DNA of 64,000 bases from Anagrus nilaparvatae (taxonomy: Eukaryota; Arthropoda; Insecta; Hymenoptera; Mymaridae). The stretch spans positions 23,128,501 to 23,192,500 of the forward strand of contig JAKSXM010000007.1 in assembly GCA_022575985.1 (NCBI GenBank), written 5' to 3'. Below the pieces are notes generated by a model. That model ran no database searches. It was not told the DNA's origin and saw only the letters and a program-made list of their open reading frames with translations. A program made the position numbers and the translations under genes. Below, in pieces: positions 1-12,400 of the stretch (position 1 is its first letter; every line of letters starts with the position of its first letter).

Positions 1-956
1 TTCGACGGTAAAAGTTATAAAAGATTTGTTAAACTCAAATTTCGTGGATCATAATTGTAAAACATTTGCTGCAGCAGATTCTGCAGCTCTATTTGCGAAC
101 GATTTTCACTCAAGTGTTTACTATTTTTGGTGATGTTAATAGAAAAGGAAGTACAGATATTGTTGCGTTACCGATTGTATATGCACTTCTTTTATCAAAA
201 GAAACAGTACAATATGCATCTGTTCTTCGTGCAGCAATTTTTGAAGCTAAACAGTAGGGTATCCAAAATATTAAGCCAGATGCAATAATGTCTGCTTTTG
301 AATTTGGTATATTAAATGCATGTAAAGAGGTTTTGCCTGATACGTGTATATCAACTTGTTTCTTCCATCTGAGTCAATCAATCGATCGAAAAGTTCAAGC
401 AACTGGATTGCAGGCGATGTATAATAGTCCTGATAATTGTAGCATTAAAGATCATACACATATGTTGGCAGCATTACCCTTTGTACCTGTTCCTGATGTA
501 ATAATTCAGGCCTTTAAGTTACAGCGCCTCAATCCATGGCAGAAACTTTTCAGTATTTTCAGAAAAATTATGATTTAGGAAAACCAGGACGAAAAAAAAG
601 GCGACATATATATTCCACCACGATACGATGTAATTATTTGGAACCAATATAACGCCACATTGCGAGGAGAAGCCAGGACGAACAACCTAAGTGAAGGATG
701 GCACAATAACTTTCGTCTTATTGTAGGAAAGCATCATCCTGATTTATATAGTGCAATGAAAGAGTTCCAAAAAGAAGAGGGTGATACAGAGATAAGCATT
801 GTTGAACTGTCACTTGGTCAAAAAATTAAATGCGGTCCTAAGAAAAAGTGGATAGATTCGCAGAAAAAAATTCATGACATCGTACAATCTTATGAGTATG
901 GGATGGAAAGAGTAACTGAGTATCTGCTAGCACTTAGTTATTATATTGTTATATGA
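1..956 (+). pseudogene. MULE-type transposase remnant, 5' cut by window edge
   Basis: This is a decayed copy of a MULE-superfamily transposase of the kind often fused to FLYWCH zinc fingers in insects. One frame runs through most of the block. It gives a segment around 120-250 ending in ALPIVYALL, then FEFGILNACKEV and CFFHLSQSI (about 296-395), and after a gap RTNNLSEGWH and VGKHHPDLY (about 675-755). Known family members have this order: a catalytic DDE core, the 'CxFHxxQ' block, and the 'RTNNxxEGWH' block. The frame has TAG stops at 255-257 and 576-578. Between about 536 and 615 the reading continues in the next frame (TFQYFQKNYDLG then a basic stretch) before returning, so two compensating frameshifts are present. 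The N-terminus lies outside the window or is lost, and no terminal inverted repeats are visible. It is clearly non-functional. The family assignment comes from motif recognition only. Confidence 0.75.
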
Positions 957-2619
957 AGTGAATTATTAAAAAATTTGTATGAAAATTATACGTAAGACCA
1001 AATAAAACCAAAAACTGTTTTATAAATAAAATTTTTTTTTCGGCGGCATAGCATTTGGAAAAAAATCTATTCGGGGTAAAAGTAAGTCGGGGAAATAGTC
1101 GTTCGGGGGAACTGGGTGGGAACGGTAGATAATGGTTCCTCAAAGAGAAAACTGTTTTTTTTAAATATTCGCAAGGCAAATTCGATTTAATTTATAATTT
1201 ATTGCAACCATGATTATGTATTATGCTTCAGTTATTACAATAAGGTCAGCAAAATAATAGAAAAATTACCCTATTAAAAAAATAAAATGAAAAGGCAATA
1301 GATTTTCTGTGATCTGCTTTTACGGATTAAAATTTTGAAAAACTTTTGTGTGATTTTTCAATTTGTTAATAAATTTTTTTCAGTCCAAGTTTTGATGTTT
1401 CTGAAACACTGTAAAAAAACGAAATAAGATACAATGAAATTACTTCAAAAATATTGATATAAAAATTTGTCCAATAACAGAAAATAAAATCCCAACAATC
1501 TTGGCAAGAATCTGCTCAAATCTCAGAAACCCTGTTACTCTGACTTTATTTTTTTTTTACTAAAGTAAAGTAAATAATTTTTAAAATATTTCTTATTTAT
1601 GAAAATTTATATTTTATGGAAATTTGAAAAATTCAGTTACTTTTTTTTAAGGAACCTGCTATGCCAAAATTATGCACAATTTATTTTTTAAGTACAGCCA
1701 AAAATAAAAAAAAATAAATCAGGTCCAAAAAAAACAAGTATATATAATAATATATATATTTTGTCATAAATATATTATTATCAATAAAAAAAAAAAAAAA
1801 AAAAAAAATTAAAGCACACATGCAAAGGTATTTACGATACTTAAATTTAAAATTATTTAAAGACTTTATGTAGTAGTATTAGTATTATAGTTAGTCGTAA
1901 CGTAGTTAATCTTAAGTTCTCGCATGACCAAAATAAGTCAGTCACACCACAGGAGATGTTCATTTTATCCATAGCGGGTGGTCATATCTTTTTGTCGAAA
2001 GGTTTAATTAAAATTCGGAAGAATCTATATCAACTACCTTAAAATATAATGAAATTTAAAATTTAAAATATATACTTGACGTGACTTTTTATAATAAAAT
2101 AAATATCATTATATATTTGTCTCTTATACTGTTTGAATTTATTTTTATAAATATATTATTTATTAGTTTTACGTTCTTACCTATGTAAATATAATTATTT
2201 ATTGCATTTTTACATGTGAATTTAATATTAAGCTTTAGGCGATTATTTAACTAATGTACTCTTCTTATTAAAATATTTTTTAAGAATAAAATATCAGCAT
2301 TTTTTAAATATTTATCTTTATTTTTTCAAAAGTATTTATTGCTCTTTAAATAATTAGGTAGTCAGTTTTTCTATTTTGGATAAGCATAGCTATACACACC
2401 TAGCTTGAACGAGCGAAAAGTCGGAAAAAAATGACGACAAAATCTGATACAGCAAAGTTTTCGGAAATAGTTTGTTATTTTCATATTTCCATAGCAGTAA
2501 GTTGGAGCTGCTCGTCTAAAAAATTTTTAGTCAATTTTGTGGGTGGCTGAGAGATCAAAATCCGAAAATTTGATTTTTAACAATAAATCTTTATTAAATT
2601 TAAAGAAACAGATGAAAAA
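957..2619. other. AT-rich intergenic DNA, no gene seen
   Basis: Only low-complexity AT sequence was found, with a poly-A run near 1786-1808. Short open frames here look like chance reads through AT-rich DNA. A slightly more complex patch at about 1915-2000 matches nothing I recognise. Confidence 0.5.
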
Positions 2620-3265
2620 TTTGGATTGCCAGGGAAAAACCACTCCAGAAGAAAAAAAACTTTTCTTTTTACGATGAATTTTAGCCAAGTTATCGACAAT
2701 TTAAGATTTTGCCCAAATTCGTCTTACAAAAGATTGAAATTTTATTGAAAAAAGCCTGTTTCTGAACTTTAAACATGCATTACTCGCTTGGTTTTCATCG
2801 TAAAATAATAATTTTTTTTTTTAAATCGATTAATTTTTCCCTGGCAATTCATTCCTTTAAGAAAAAAAATCATTTTTATTGACCAAATTTCAATTTTTAG
2901 ATCAAAAATTGTGTTAAGTAAATCTCGCTACTTACAGTTTTCAAAGGCTTTTGACATGAAAATTGAAATTCGGTACATAAAAATGATTTTTTTCTTAAAG
3001 AAATGAATTGCCAGGGAAAAATTAATCGATTTAAAAAAAAAAATTATTATTTTACGATGAAAATCAAGCGAGTAATGCATGTTCAAAGTTCAGAAACAGG
3101 CTTTTTCAATAAAATTTCAATCTTTTTTAAAATTGAAAATTTTAAACAAAATGGCGAATTTAAGCAAAATCTTAAATTGACGATAACTTGGCTAACTTGG
3201 CAATTATCAGGGGAGAAACTATCTCTATTCTTTCTGCCTCAGAGTGGTTTTTACGAATTTTGCAA
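2620..3265. repeat. Foldback element with ~200-270 bp inverted arms
   Basis: The left arm (about 2620-2885) and right arm (about 2985-3265) are imperfect reverse complements around a ~100-bp AT-rich spacer. Clear paired blocks are TTTTTCCCTGGCAATTCATT (2834-2853) against its complement near 3001-3021, ATGCATTACTCGCTTGGTTT against its partner near 3065-3082, and AGCCAAGTTATCG near 2682 against CGATAACTTGGCT near 3180. Similarity thins toward the outer ends, where both arms still share GAGTGGTTTTT-like sequence. Any open frame inside comes from the repeat. No transposase is present, so it is probably a non-autonomous foldback or MITE. Confidence 0.75.
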
Positions 3266-3268
3266 CTA

Positions 3269-4240
3269 CAGTGGAACTTGTATAATTCGAACTTATGTAA
3301 TTCGAAAACTTCTATAATTCGAAAAACCTGGTCGGTACGGCCCAGCTCCCATCTAAACAATGTTAAAAAAACTTGCATAATTCGAAAGCAAAACTTGTAT
3401 AAATTGAAATTTAAATCTTGAAATTTTTTGAATTATGCAAGTTTTATCAGAGTTTTATTTCGAATTACAAAAGTTTTTTTCAAAATATAAAATTCTCTTG
3501 CATAATCAAAACTTTCTATGACTAGTATATTCTTATTCCTTTGTTTATATTTATTTATTTTTATCTATTATTATTATTTTTATATCTACTACTATTATTA
3601 TTACATATACCTATGATAATAAGACTTTATTATAAGAACGCGGCAATCGACAATTAGTAGTCAAAATGATTTTAGCAGAGCTAGAAGAGAATAAGAAAAT
3701 TGACTTATTAGAATCTTCCAGAATGTGTATACAAGCTTGGAAGAAAGTATCTGCTACAACAATAAGCAATTGCTTCCGAAAGTCTGGATTTTTCCACGAT
3801 ATATCTAATCAGCAGATAGAAGAAAATACTGGTGAAAACCAGGATACAAATTTTATTCGCGAAATATACAACAGGCTTGAAACAAACGTTCAATTTGATG
3901 ATTTTATCGCCGTTGATGACGATTTGGTTACTTGTGGACAAACCTCTGGTTTTCACTCTTGAATGAAATATTCAGCTTAGAATTGTGGTGATATCACCAT
4001 ATCTACATTTAGTAATTTTTTCAAATGTAAAACAAAATTTACTATATTACTGGAGCATAAAAAATGGAATATAGGTTATTCTTAAAATACAATCGAATGC
4101 ACTTCCATTTTAGATATACTAAATTTGAAAAAGTCATTGCGCGAAATAAATATAAACGTGCAAAGTGTATATACTTCACGAGATGATATCTTTAGGCTCG
4201 ATGAAATCATCCGTGACTTTTGCTTATGTATACAATTTCT
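3269..4240 (+). mobile_element. Internally deleted Tigger/pogo DNA transposon
   Basis: The left end begins CAGTGGAACTTGTATAATTC directly after a TA. This matches the usual Tigger/pogo-group terminus, with its repeated 'ATAATTCGAA' motif and TA target preference. Repeats of AACTTGCATAATTCGAA follow in direct and inverted orientation up to about 3445. About 400 bp in, only the C-terminal transposase piece remains (3666-3962), so most of the catalytic region was deleted. I could not find a matching right terminus, so the right end given here is approximate. Confidence 0.6.
3666..3962 (+). pseudogene. C-terminal fragment of Tigger-like transposase
   Basis: The 98-codon frame contains AWKKVSATTISNCFRKSGF at about residues 25-43. 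This matches the conserved 'W..V...TI.NCFR.AGF' helix at the end of the DDE endonuclease domain of Tigger/pogo (jerky-like) transposases. The catalytic aspartates and the N-terminal HTH/CENP-B-like DNA-binding domains are missing, so the fragment cannot catalyse transposition. A second short frame downstream (about 4113-4210) could be the decayed tail, but that is weak. It lies inside the element whose left terminus is at 3269, which supports the assignment independently. Confidence 0.65.
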
Positions 4241-4307
4241 AAAAGTAAAGTTATACCATTCTTTATTTATTTGTTATTTTATCTTTAGGCTATTTGTTTT
4301 TTTAGTT

Positions 4308-4309
4308 AC

Positions 4310-4348
<39 letters not shown>
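4308..4348. repeat. (ATT)n microsatellite
   Basis: About 13 uninterrupted ATT units. The isoleucine run in any translation across it is an artefact. Confidence 0.95.
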
Positions 4349-4779
4349 CCTCTTCCGTGTACATTATTTTTTCTTCCAGCAAAAGAGATTGTCCTCTATT
4401 GATACTTGGAAAAAGAAAACTTTAAAACTTTTTATTTTCTATATCTATAGATTTTTTTTTATGAAATTTTGTATTTTTAAAATTGAATTCGTTTAAATAC
4501 TTCTGTTTCTAATTAAATATTATTAGATTATTTTTTGATATAATTCAGAACTTTCATTTCCTTTACTAAATTTTTAAAAGCTTTCTAATTTAAATAATTT
4601 TAAATGCATTTGCCAAATTAGTAAATAAAAGTAAACTTATTTAAATAAAGATATAACTACATGCACTGATTCACGTCAAAATGTACAGAAAGTTCAAATG
4701 TAGTGTTTTTTAAAAATTCAGTACTATATTAAATGCGTTACTATTATTTACTTATTATTAAATTTTCATTATATTGGTT

Positions 4780-4960
4780 ATTTATTTTTTTGGGTCGTTG
4801 GATACGAATATGAAATCCTTTTTCACCAAAGTTGCCCACATTGAGTAACATGATTTTATATTTTGTAGTTCCTTATAGACATTTTCATATGTGGACAACG
4901 GAGCATTTTAGGTAAAAAAGGGTGTCATAATCAAGTTTAACAACCCAAAGAATATAAATA
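4780..4960. repeat. Small inverted-repeat element (possible MITE)
   Basis: The left side (TTTTTTTGGGTCGTTGGA near 4786) and right side (TTTAACAACCCAAAGAA near 4937) are imperfect inverted copies. The match continues inward through TTGCCCACATTGAG-like sequence paired with ATATGTGGACAACGG. Total size is about 170 bp, with no coding content. Confidence 0.4.
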
Positions 4961-5268
4961 ACTGATAAAATGTTATTTGTATTTTTACCCAAAATTAAAT
5001 TTAAAAAAATGTTGTTATATTATTTTTTTTTTTATTTCCATGTTATTTTTCTGCTAAGCGATTATAAATAGAATCCAATTTTGTTCACTTTTCGTTCCTC
5101 AATGACTACTTTTTTTTGTTTACAAAAAGCGTGCAGTGAATTGTAAATGAAGTTTTCAAGCCATATAACGATTACAATTAAGTGAAGGAGTGAGTTTAAA
5201 GTACAATGATTTGCATTGAAATTCGAAAATTTGTTCACATATTTTTTGAATAAAAATTTTCAATCCTA

Positions 5269-5616
5269 CACTGTAAAAAGTAACTTTCTTATATTAACAA
5301 AAAAATTAGAACATTTTCGAAAAATTTGTAAATATTCGAAAAAAATCATAAATTTACTAAATTTAGTATAATTATTAACAAAAAATTCGATTTTCGATTT
5401 TTTTTTGTGAATTTGCAAGAAAAATTGGTAATTTACAATTTTTTTCGTAAAATCACAAAAAAAAAAAATCGAGAAATCTCGAATTTTTCGATAATATACT
5501 AAATTTAGTAAATTTACGATTTTTTTCGAATATTTACAAAATTTTTTGAAAATTCCCTAATTTTTCAAAAAAATTTCATTTTTTTTGTAGATCTAAGAAA
5601 GTTACTTTTTACAGTG
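5269..5616. mobile_element. 348-bp palindromic MITE with 24-bp TIRs
   Basis: The terminal inverted repeats are CACTGTAAAAAGTAACTTTC at 5269 and its complement ending at 5616, continuing to 24 bp. The element is flanked by TA on both sides (5267-5268 and 5617-5618), consistent with a Tc1/mariner-type TA target duplication. The interior is a near-continuous palindrome, with TATACTAAATTTAGTAAATT-like blocks mirrored around about 5440. There is no transposase, so it would be mobilised in trans. Confidence 0.85.
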
Positions 5617-6027
5617 TATAATTTCTAAATAAGTTTTAATTAATTGAATGAATAATTTTAAAGTAATTAAATTAAAAATATCAAGTAAATAGAGTACAGC
5701 GTAAATCCAAAAATTTATTCTAATATTGTATCCAAAGCATGTCAAATCAAATAAAACTTTGTTATTTAAATAAAAATGATACTATTTTCTTTGATCCATT
5801 GGGAAAAAGTGTTAAAACAAACATATTATAAAAGCAATCAGCATAATTCTAACTTGAAATATCATAATTGAAGATTAGACATTTGATGCTTTTACTATAA
5901 TAACCTCTAAAATATCAAAATATCTAAAATATCAAAACTAAGAGAAGAAAATATGTTTAAAAAAAAATGTTGAAAATAAAAATTGTATGATGAAGTTTTA
6001 TTAAATATGTTTTATAATATAGACGCT
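5617..6027. other. AT-rich spacer, nothing recognised
   Basis: Low-complexity AT sequence lies between two MITEs. No coding or RNA signal was seen. Confidence 0.5.
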
Positions 6028-6343
6028 TTCAGATAGTCCACGCTAAAATAGCCCTGGAGAAACATCGTATATCACCCACAAAAAAAATAAAAAATTTTGA
6101 GGTTGACGATTTAAAAAATAAAAATTTTTAAATTTATTTCGTTTCTGAAGAACATACAAAATTTTTCTATTCGTAGGCAAAATTAAACAAAATAAAAATG
6201 CATCCGAAATTTCCGCTTACTCTGTTTTAAAGTGGGCTAAATTTTAATAATATTTTTTTAATAATGGGTCTTAAATTTTTTTATGAGGTTGAAATTTTGT
6301 GGCCAAAATTTCACGTGATCTATTTTAGCGTGGACTATCTGAA
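6028..6343. mobile_element. 316-bp MITE, TIR TTCAGATAGTCCACGCTAAA
   Basis: A perfect 24-bp terminal inverted repeat starts TTCAGATAGTCCACGCTAAA at 6028-6051, with its complement at 6320-6343. The interior is AT-rich and non-coding. The immediate flanks (GACGC on the left, GGCAC on the right) give no convincing target duplication, so the superfamily is undetermined. Confidence 0.8.
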
Positions 6344-7205
6344 GGCACACTATAATATGCATAAGAGTCTTATATATATTTAATTTTCTTTAATACTTAT
6401 AGATAGCATATTACAAAAGTATATGGGGAAAAATATAATAAAGTTTGACTGAAAACTTTTCTATATATAGTTGATATTAAGTTTCTTCACCAACTGAATA
6501 GTTTTCAAAAGTTTACTATAAGGAATACAAAGTTATGCAAGTAGTTTAGTAAGCTATACTACGTTAAGTGTGTATTGGAAAAAGCTTCTCTTTTCTCATC
6601 AGCAACTATCTATTTTAAACTACTTAATTTATCAAGAAAAAAATAAACGAATTAAAAAATTTTTACTCAAACTAGGTAATATATATTTAAATTATTGTAA
6701 TAAGATTTTATTATGTTATTAGATTTTAATTTCAATAAGCAAGTCAAAAACAGAAACTCACGTAATATTTGTATTTATATATAGAATTTCAATAAACTCA
6801 TTGGTATAATTTACATTTTCATGAAAGAACCCTTCGTTATTATTATAACGTTTCTCTGTACATCAATGACACGATGTCGTTAAATTTAATGTGAGGCGGA
6901 AGAACAATATCTTCTCTTCAAATCATTTAAATGCGATTGATAAAGTATACAATAATATCGAAATACTATGCTAAAACAGACACCCTAATAATATTCTTAT
7001 TAACAAATATGACTACAGCATTAATATTTTAGAGCTCTCGGTAACGGTGCAAGTGCGATTTCATGTCAATTAAGAAAAATACTTTTATCAAAAACTTTAG
7101 GCAATTTATTTTTTTAGTAAAATTATTTTTATGTTTTTACTTTTTACATTTAAAATATGAAAAGGGAAGATTAATTTTCGGATAAAGGAAAAAGAAAAAA
7201 AAAAT
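6344..7205. other. AT-rich intergenic DNA
   Basis: No gene, repeat boundary or structured RNA was recognised. Confidence 0.5.
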
Positions 7206-7499
7206 TATAACCGATTTGTGTAAACAGAACCTAAATGCATGGAACATGTTTACTTCTAGCTGAGGGCTACGTATAATGCAAATGTTACGTAACGATTCAA
7301 TAAAATTTTCTAATTTAATAAATTGTACTTAACACCTTACTAGACGTTAAGATTCTAAACCCAAACTATTTTAATTCCCTAAACCGAATCTATTCTAAGT
7401 CCCATTTGACCCTCCCCTCCCTTAAATCAGACATATTTGACCCCCCCTTGATTTACAGATTTCCAGGGTACCTCTCTCAATAAACAAGTTCCATGTTAA
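7206..7499 (-). mobile_element. Family A (Helentron-like) element, minus orientation
   Basis: Read on the minus strand, the element starts TTTAACATGGAACTTGTTTA (7499 side). It continues through a G-rich stretch (the C-runs at 7399-7447) and 'gggacttagaata'-type repeats, and ends GTAAACATGTTCCATGCATT then ACAAATCGGTTATAA (7206 side). Order and ends match the copy at 58545-59023. The ends are slightly diverged and there is no coding content. Confidence 0.7.
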
Positions 7500-7749
7500 A
7501 AATTTAAGAACTGGTCAAGTATAAGAGATGTTTTGAGGCTATAAATGTTTTGTTTATTAACACACCCAAAGTACAAGGCCAACGTTTCATGTTGATTTAT
7601 AACAGTTTTAATTTATACTCCCTAATTATTATTGAAACGAATATAATAAGTCCCTAAATTAAAATTATTCTAACAAGGAGAATTCAACACCTTTGGACAC
7701 ACCAAATTGCATCAAATGCTTATGCATGAATTCATTATGTTGAAAAAAC

Positions 7750-8110
7750 CTGCTGGTCATCCTCGGTTAATACCATTGGGCTTTCTAGGTTCAGGGCGCA
7801 GGGCTTAATGCTGGCTCAATGTTATGAAATAGGGTCTTTTGGTAATTATTGGTAAAACGCTGCAACCTCAGAAATATACTAAAACATGTCTAGTTGGTCT
7901 TAAATGTTGGCGTAAGTCTTACCTTTCGAGCCCCTTAAACTACAATTTTTTATCACTAATTCTCTTATCACTATAACCAATGAACCAAATGGCTATTTTC
8001 AGCCCCAAATGATCAATTTTCGTATTTGTGCTGCCAAAATTGTAATTTTTGATGAAGTTAAGTTTTACAGGTCTTACAAATTTCTACAAGCTTCAAATTT
8101 CAGTAATTAA
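7750..8110. repeat. Family B foldback, single arm
   Basis: This stretch aligns by eye with the left arm of the foldback at 41935-42675. Shared blocks are 'ATTGGGCTTTCTAGG', 'GTAAAACGCTGCAACCTC', 'ACTAAAACATGTCT', 'AACCAATGAACCAAATGGCT' and 'GCCAAAATTGTAATTTTTGA'. No mirrored second arm was found here, so this is probably a truncated or recombined copy. Confidence 0.55.
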
Positions 8111-9330
8111 ATTTCAATAATTAAAAAAAAATTAATTTATTTATCGTAGAAACTATTTTAAAAAAGTCATCCATAATCATTTGGTGTAATTTTGTGTTCC
8201 AAAGGTAGTAAAAACCTTGTGGAAAATTAAAATATGCCTATAAAGTAAAAATTCTGTTGAAGCTTATAATTATAATTTTTAATTAAACTTTGTACTCAGC
8301 TGATAAAACGCTACTAAAATATAAAAAAAATTCCGGAATTTAGTAGCTATAACATAACGTAATGAACATTTAAAGAATGTTATATTTTCTTCCTGCAAAT
8401 GTGTGTGAAACTATAAATTCTTTTAAAAAATAGAGGAAAAGAAAAAAAAAAGAAATAATAACGGGGTCTTTAACTCACTTAAGTATCGTCATCTTATAAT
8501 GTGTATAATATAAAATGCAACCTTAACTCTGAACACGTTTACTTTATAGCTTTTGTAATAGTCCATTGAATGTGACTTAAGAGCAATACCAAAAGATAAA
8601 AAAAAAAGAGAACTTTAAATGATTCAAGAAAAAAAGGAAATGAAAAAAATATAAAAAAGAAATACTATAATAAAAAAAAAAAAAATTAAAATTGTAACAC
8701 ACCTTTTTTACTTTGAAAAAAAAGTCTTTACTCTGATGTGTCAGCTTTTACTTGATTCAGCAAAAATATAAAACAAACTAAAGAAAAACCACAATAAATA
8801 AGTATGCATTTGAATTTTTTAAAAATTTATAGACTCTTAAAAAAATACTTTACTCACATAAAATCAAACATTTTCTTTTTTTATATTAAAAAAAAAAAGC
8901 TTATAAAATTTTACTGACACTTTTGGACAAAGAAAGTTTAGTATAACAAGAATAATTTTAAAGAAAAATAGAAAAATCTTTTGAAAATAAAATTTATTGT
9001 TTTTATCAAAGGAAAATGTTGAAGTAGGTAATAAAATACATACATAAAAAAAAAAAATTTAATTTAATCATATTTATGTAGGTATGTGTAAATTTTGTTT
9101 TGATTATATAAATAAATTTTCAACAAGCTTTTTAATATTATTTTATATAGCTTTTGAAATAACAAAGTTTAAATAATCATAATATTGCATTTTACGTACT
9201 TGAGTTAAAAATTATTTTTTAAAAAGCATAATATTTTACATTTCTATATTAGCTTGATTGTTATTTTTATTTGTTTTTAATTTAATGAATCCTAACAAAG
9301 ATTGAAATTTACTAAATAAATAATATCTTT
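8111..9330. other. AT-rich intergenic DNA
   Basis: Homopolymer A and T runs only. No supported gene or repeat boundary. Confidence 0.5.
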
Positions 9331-9334
9331 AGTA

Positions 9335-9450
9335 CCCTAGCGAGGGGTGAAGGGGGCAATCACCCCCTCCTGAGAGGCAAAATTGTAATGATTTTTAAAA
9401 AATTTTATAAAAACTTGCAAATTTTTACTGAATTGGTCCAGAAAATGAAA
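9335..9450 (+). repeat. Dispersed repeat C, copy 1
   Basis: GGGGGCAATCACCCCCTCCTGAGAGGCAAAA followed by a segment ending ATAAAAACTTGCAAATTTTT and ACTGAATT recurs in diverged form, same orientation, at about 50085-50200 (CCTGAGAGCCAAAAATTTA ... ATAAAAACTCGCCAAATTTT ACTGAATT). Borders are unclear and it is non-coding. Confidence 0.5.
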
Positions 9451-12400
9451 TGAAAAAAATGAAATGAGAAAATTTATGGATCCACCATAATTTAATCTCA
9501 AAATAAAAAATTTCTTAAATAATTTCTTAAGTTTACATTGTTTCAAATTTTACCTCCCTAGACACTTGAATCGAATCAGTCTATTCGAATATCGGATTAA
9601 ATTTTTTAGGCTTAAATTAACGTGAAATAATTTTTTGGATTTGCGCTTTGACTTTTCGAAAATTCAACTAAATTAAGTCAAAGCAATCTAATAATTTCTT
9701 AGCTATTGATTTACCCTAACTAAATTTAGAGATAGATATATATATTTGAAAGTAAAATAAATTTAAAGACATAAATTTGATACTAAAATTACCTTACCTG
9801 TCAGGTTATTGTGTGCTTGAAGATTTGCAAAATTCAAGCCATCAGTTTAATAATTTTTATATTACTTATTTTTAAATCTGGCAGTGTTTCACAGACAAAT
9901 TGTTTAAAAGATTACTTAAATTATTTAGTATCAAATTACAATAATTTTTTATCCAAATTCCTAAAATTTCCTAAAGTAACGTCCACTCTAATATACACAG
10001 GTATAAAAATAAATATTTATATTTTATGCTAAATCAATTTTTCATAAAACAAAAAAAAAGTTTTTTAATTTTTTTACAAAATCAACAAAACCGTAAATAC
10101 TCATAAAATATTGTTAAAACACAAAGTAAAAAAATTTTTTTTGCTTAAGCTTTTCTCAATAATAATTTAATGTTTAAAATACACTTGAAAATATTTAAAT
10201 TAAACAAGTCAATTCGTATGCACCCCTTTTTTATGAAATAAAGAAAATACATATAAATAAGGCTATTGATTCCCCTCTTTTGTTTGAGATATTTTAATTG
10301 CTTCAAGAGTAAACTTGATATTGTTACTTAATTTTATTGCTTAATTGACTAAATTCTTTATTTAAATTACATAAAAATTTAAATAATATGTAAATACAAA
10401 CTTTTGTAGTATTGAGAAAGTTGTTTGAGGGTCGAATTTTCTTCGAGATGTACAAGCCTTAAACGGTTATTTTCAAATTTACCCAAGATTAATTTTATAG
10501 ATTATTAAGCAAACAATAAATTATTTAATACTTCGAGTCAAAATGTAATTAAATTTTTTTAAACAATGCAAAGTTATTATTATATATTTTATCTACCTAT
10601 TTCGTAAAATTCTGAATGTAAAATATAAACGATCATATTATAATTGACGATAACGGCGATAAGGGTTTGAGTGTCGCGAAGTATATATAAAAAAGGGAGA
10701 AAAGGAGAAAAAAAATAAATCAATACAATTCGGTAACATTGAGACGTCTATATTTGAGAAGTTAATAAAGGTTTTTTCTATGTTCGTGACACTCGACTGC
10801 AGACAAAATTGAAGATGGCGAATGACAATCGCTGCTACTGACAACCAACCTAGGGGTCGACTTCAATTCGATTGTCGCCTTTTTTCTTTTCTTATTAAAG
10901 GTGGGAAAAAAAATACTGTACTAGAAAAAATTTTTCTATATTCGCGTAAAATATTATATATATTATATATATACCCCTCAAGAGAGAAAAGTTACGAAAA
11001 AAAGCTTTAAGAAATGTTCTTTTTTGTACAATATAACGTCATGGAAAGAAGAAGCATGAAGAGATTTATTGTTAAGACATTTTTCTCGCTCAATTACTTT
11101 TAGATAAAAAAAAATTATATTGTTAAAATATATATTTACTGATAAAAAATATTATTTAAGATTATAAAAATTGTGAAATTTATAAGAAAAATGTTGAATC
11201 AGCTATTAAATAACAAAATAATGGACAAAAGATCCAAGATATTTTTTTATAAATCAATATTGTATTAAATTTTCATTAGTGAAACAGATTTTTTTCACAC
11301 TTGCTAGGTACTTATTGAATTTACGAGAAAAAGATTTTTTTAGAAAGTAAAAATAATTTTGTCAAGGTAAAAAGTTCAGGAAATCGAAAAAAAATTGTCA
11401 TCGATCGAATTAGGTTACTTTGCTTGAAATTTCAAGCAGTTAAAGAATTTCAAAAGCAATCAAACTATATGTGCCAAAAAATTTAAATATTTTGATATTC
11501 TTAGTCAAATAAATTTCTATTTACCTACATAAATTAATATAAAGAATAAATAATTAAGTGTAAAATATTTGTCAAAAAATAAAAGAAATGGAACAAATAA
11601 GGAAGTACAAAAACAAGTTTTATAATAACGTTTTCATACACATAAAATCTCAAAATTTGTTTAAATACAACTCGATTCAAAATTTAACATTTTATGTACA
11701 TATAAATTTCAATTTATTAATATAATAACATAAGATAAACAAAAATTAAAAATTTATTTATAAAAGTCTCAGAATAAAACAAAATTTTAAACTTGGGCAT
11801 ATATAAAACACTGATTGCATATTTAATGGTTAAATTTACTTTACAAGATTTACTCAAACAATATTTCAAGCTTTATGTAAACAATTTCATTGAATTTTAG
11901 ATGTTTATGTAACATAGAGAGTGGAAACCTTTTTTTTCTTTATTATTTAAGTATATATACTCATAGCCGTCCGTCCTTTTCTCTATGTTTTAAATCAACT
12001 TACCGTTATATAACTAAATAGTATACTTTGTTTACACTATTTAACAATTGCTTCTGAATTTACATAAAATATTCCTCTAAAATATTGCTTTAAGCCCATG
12101 AGAATACACCTGAATGATTGATAGGTTACTGAATGACGTTTTAAGCTTTGTAGCAAGACTTGCAACTATATACCCCCGTTTAACCCCTCTTTAATAATAA
12201 TAATAATAATAATAATAATCTAAAGCCAATGGATGTCGGAAACTATGTTTGCAGTATCATAAGTTCGTTAAATCCTGATGTTAATGCTGTGTATGCGAAA
12301 ATCCAATATTAAACTGACGCACCCTAATATATATGTGATATGAAATTTATTTTATCATTATTATTATTGTTATTGACGTTATAATATTTGCTATATTATT

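Noticed and set aside
4125..4496. 123-codon plus-strand frame with a long isoleucine run
   Set aside because: The isoleucines are an (ATT)n microsatellite and the rest is low-complexity. Only its first ~30 codons could be Tigger tail.
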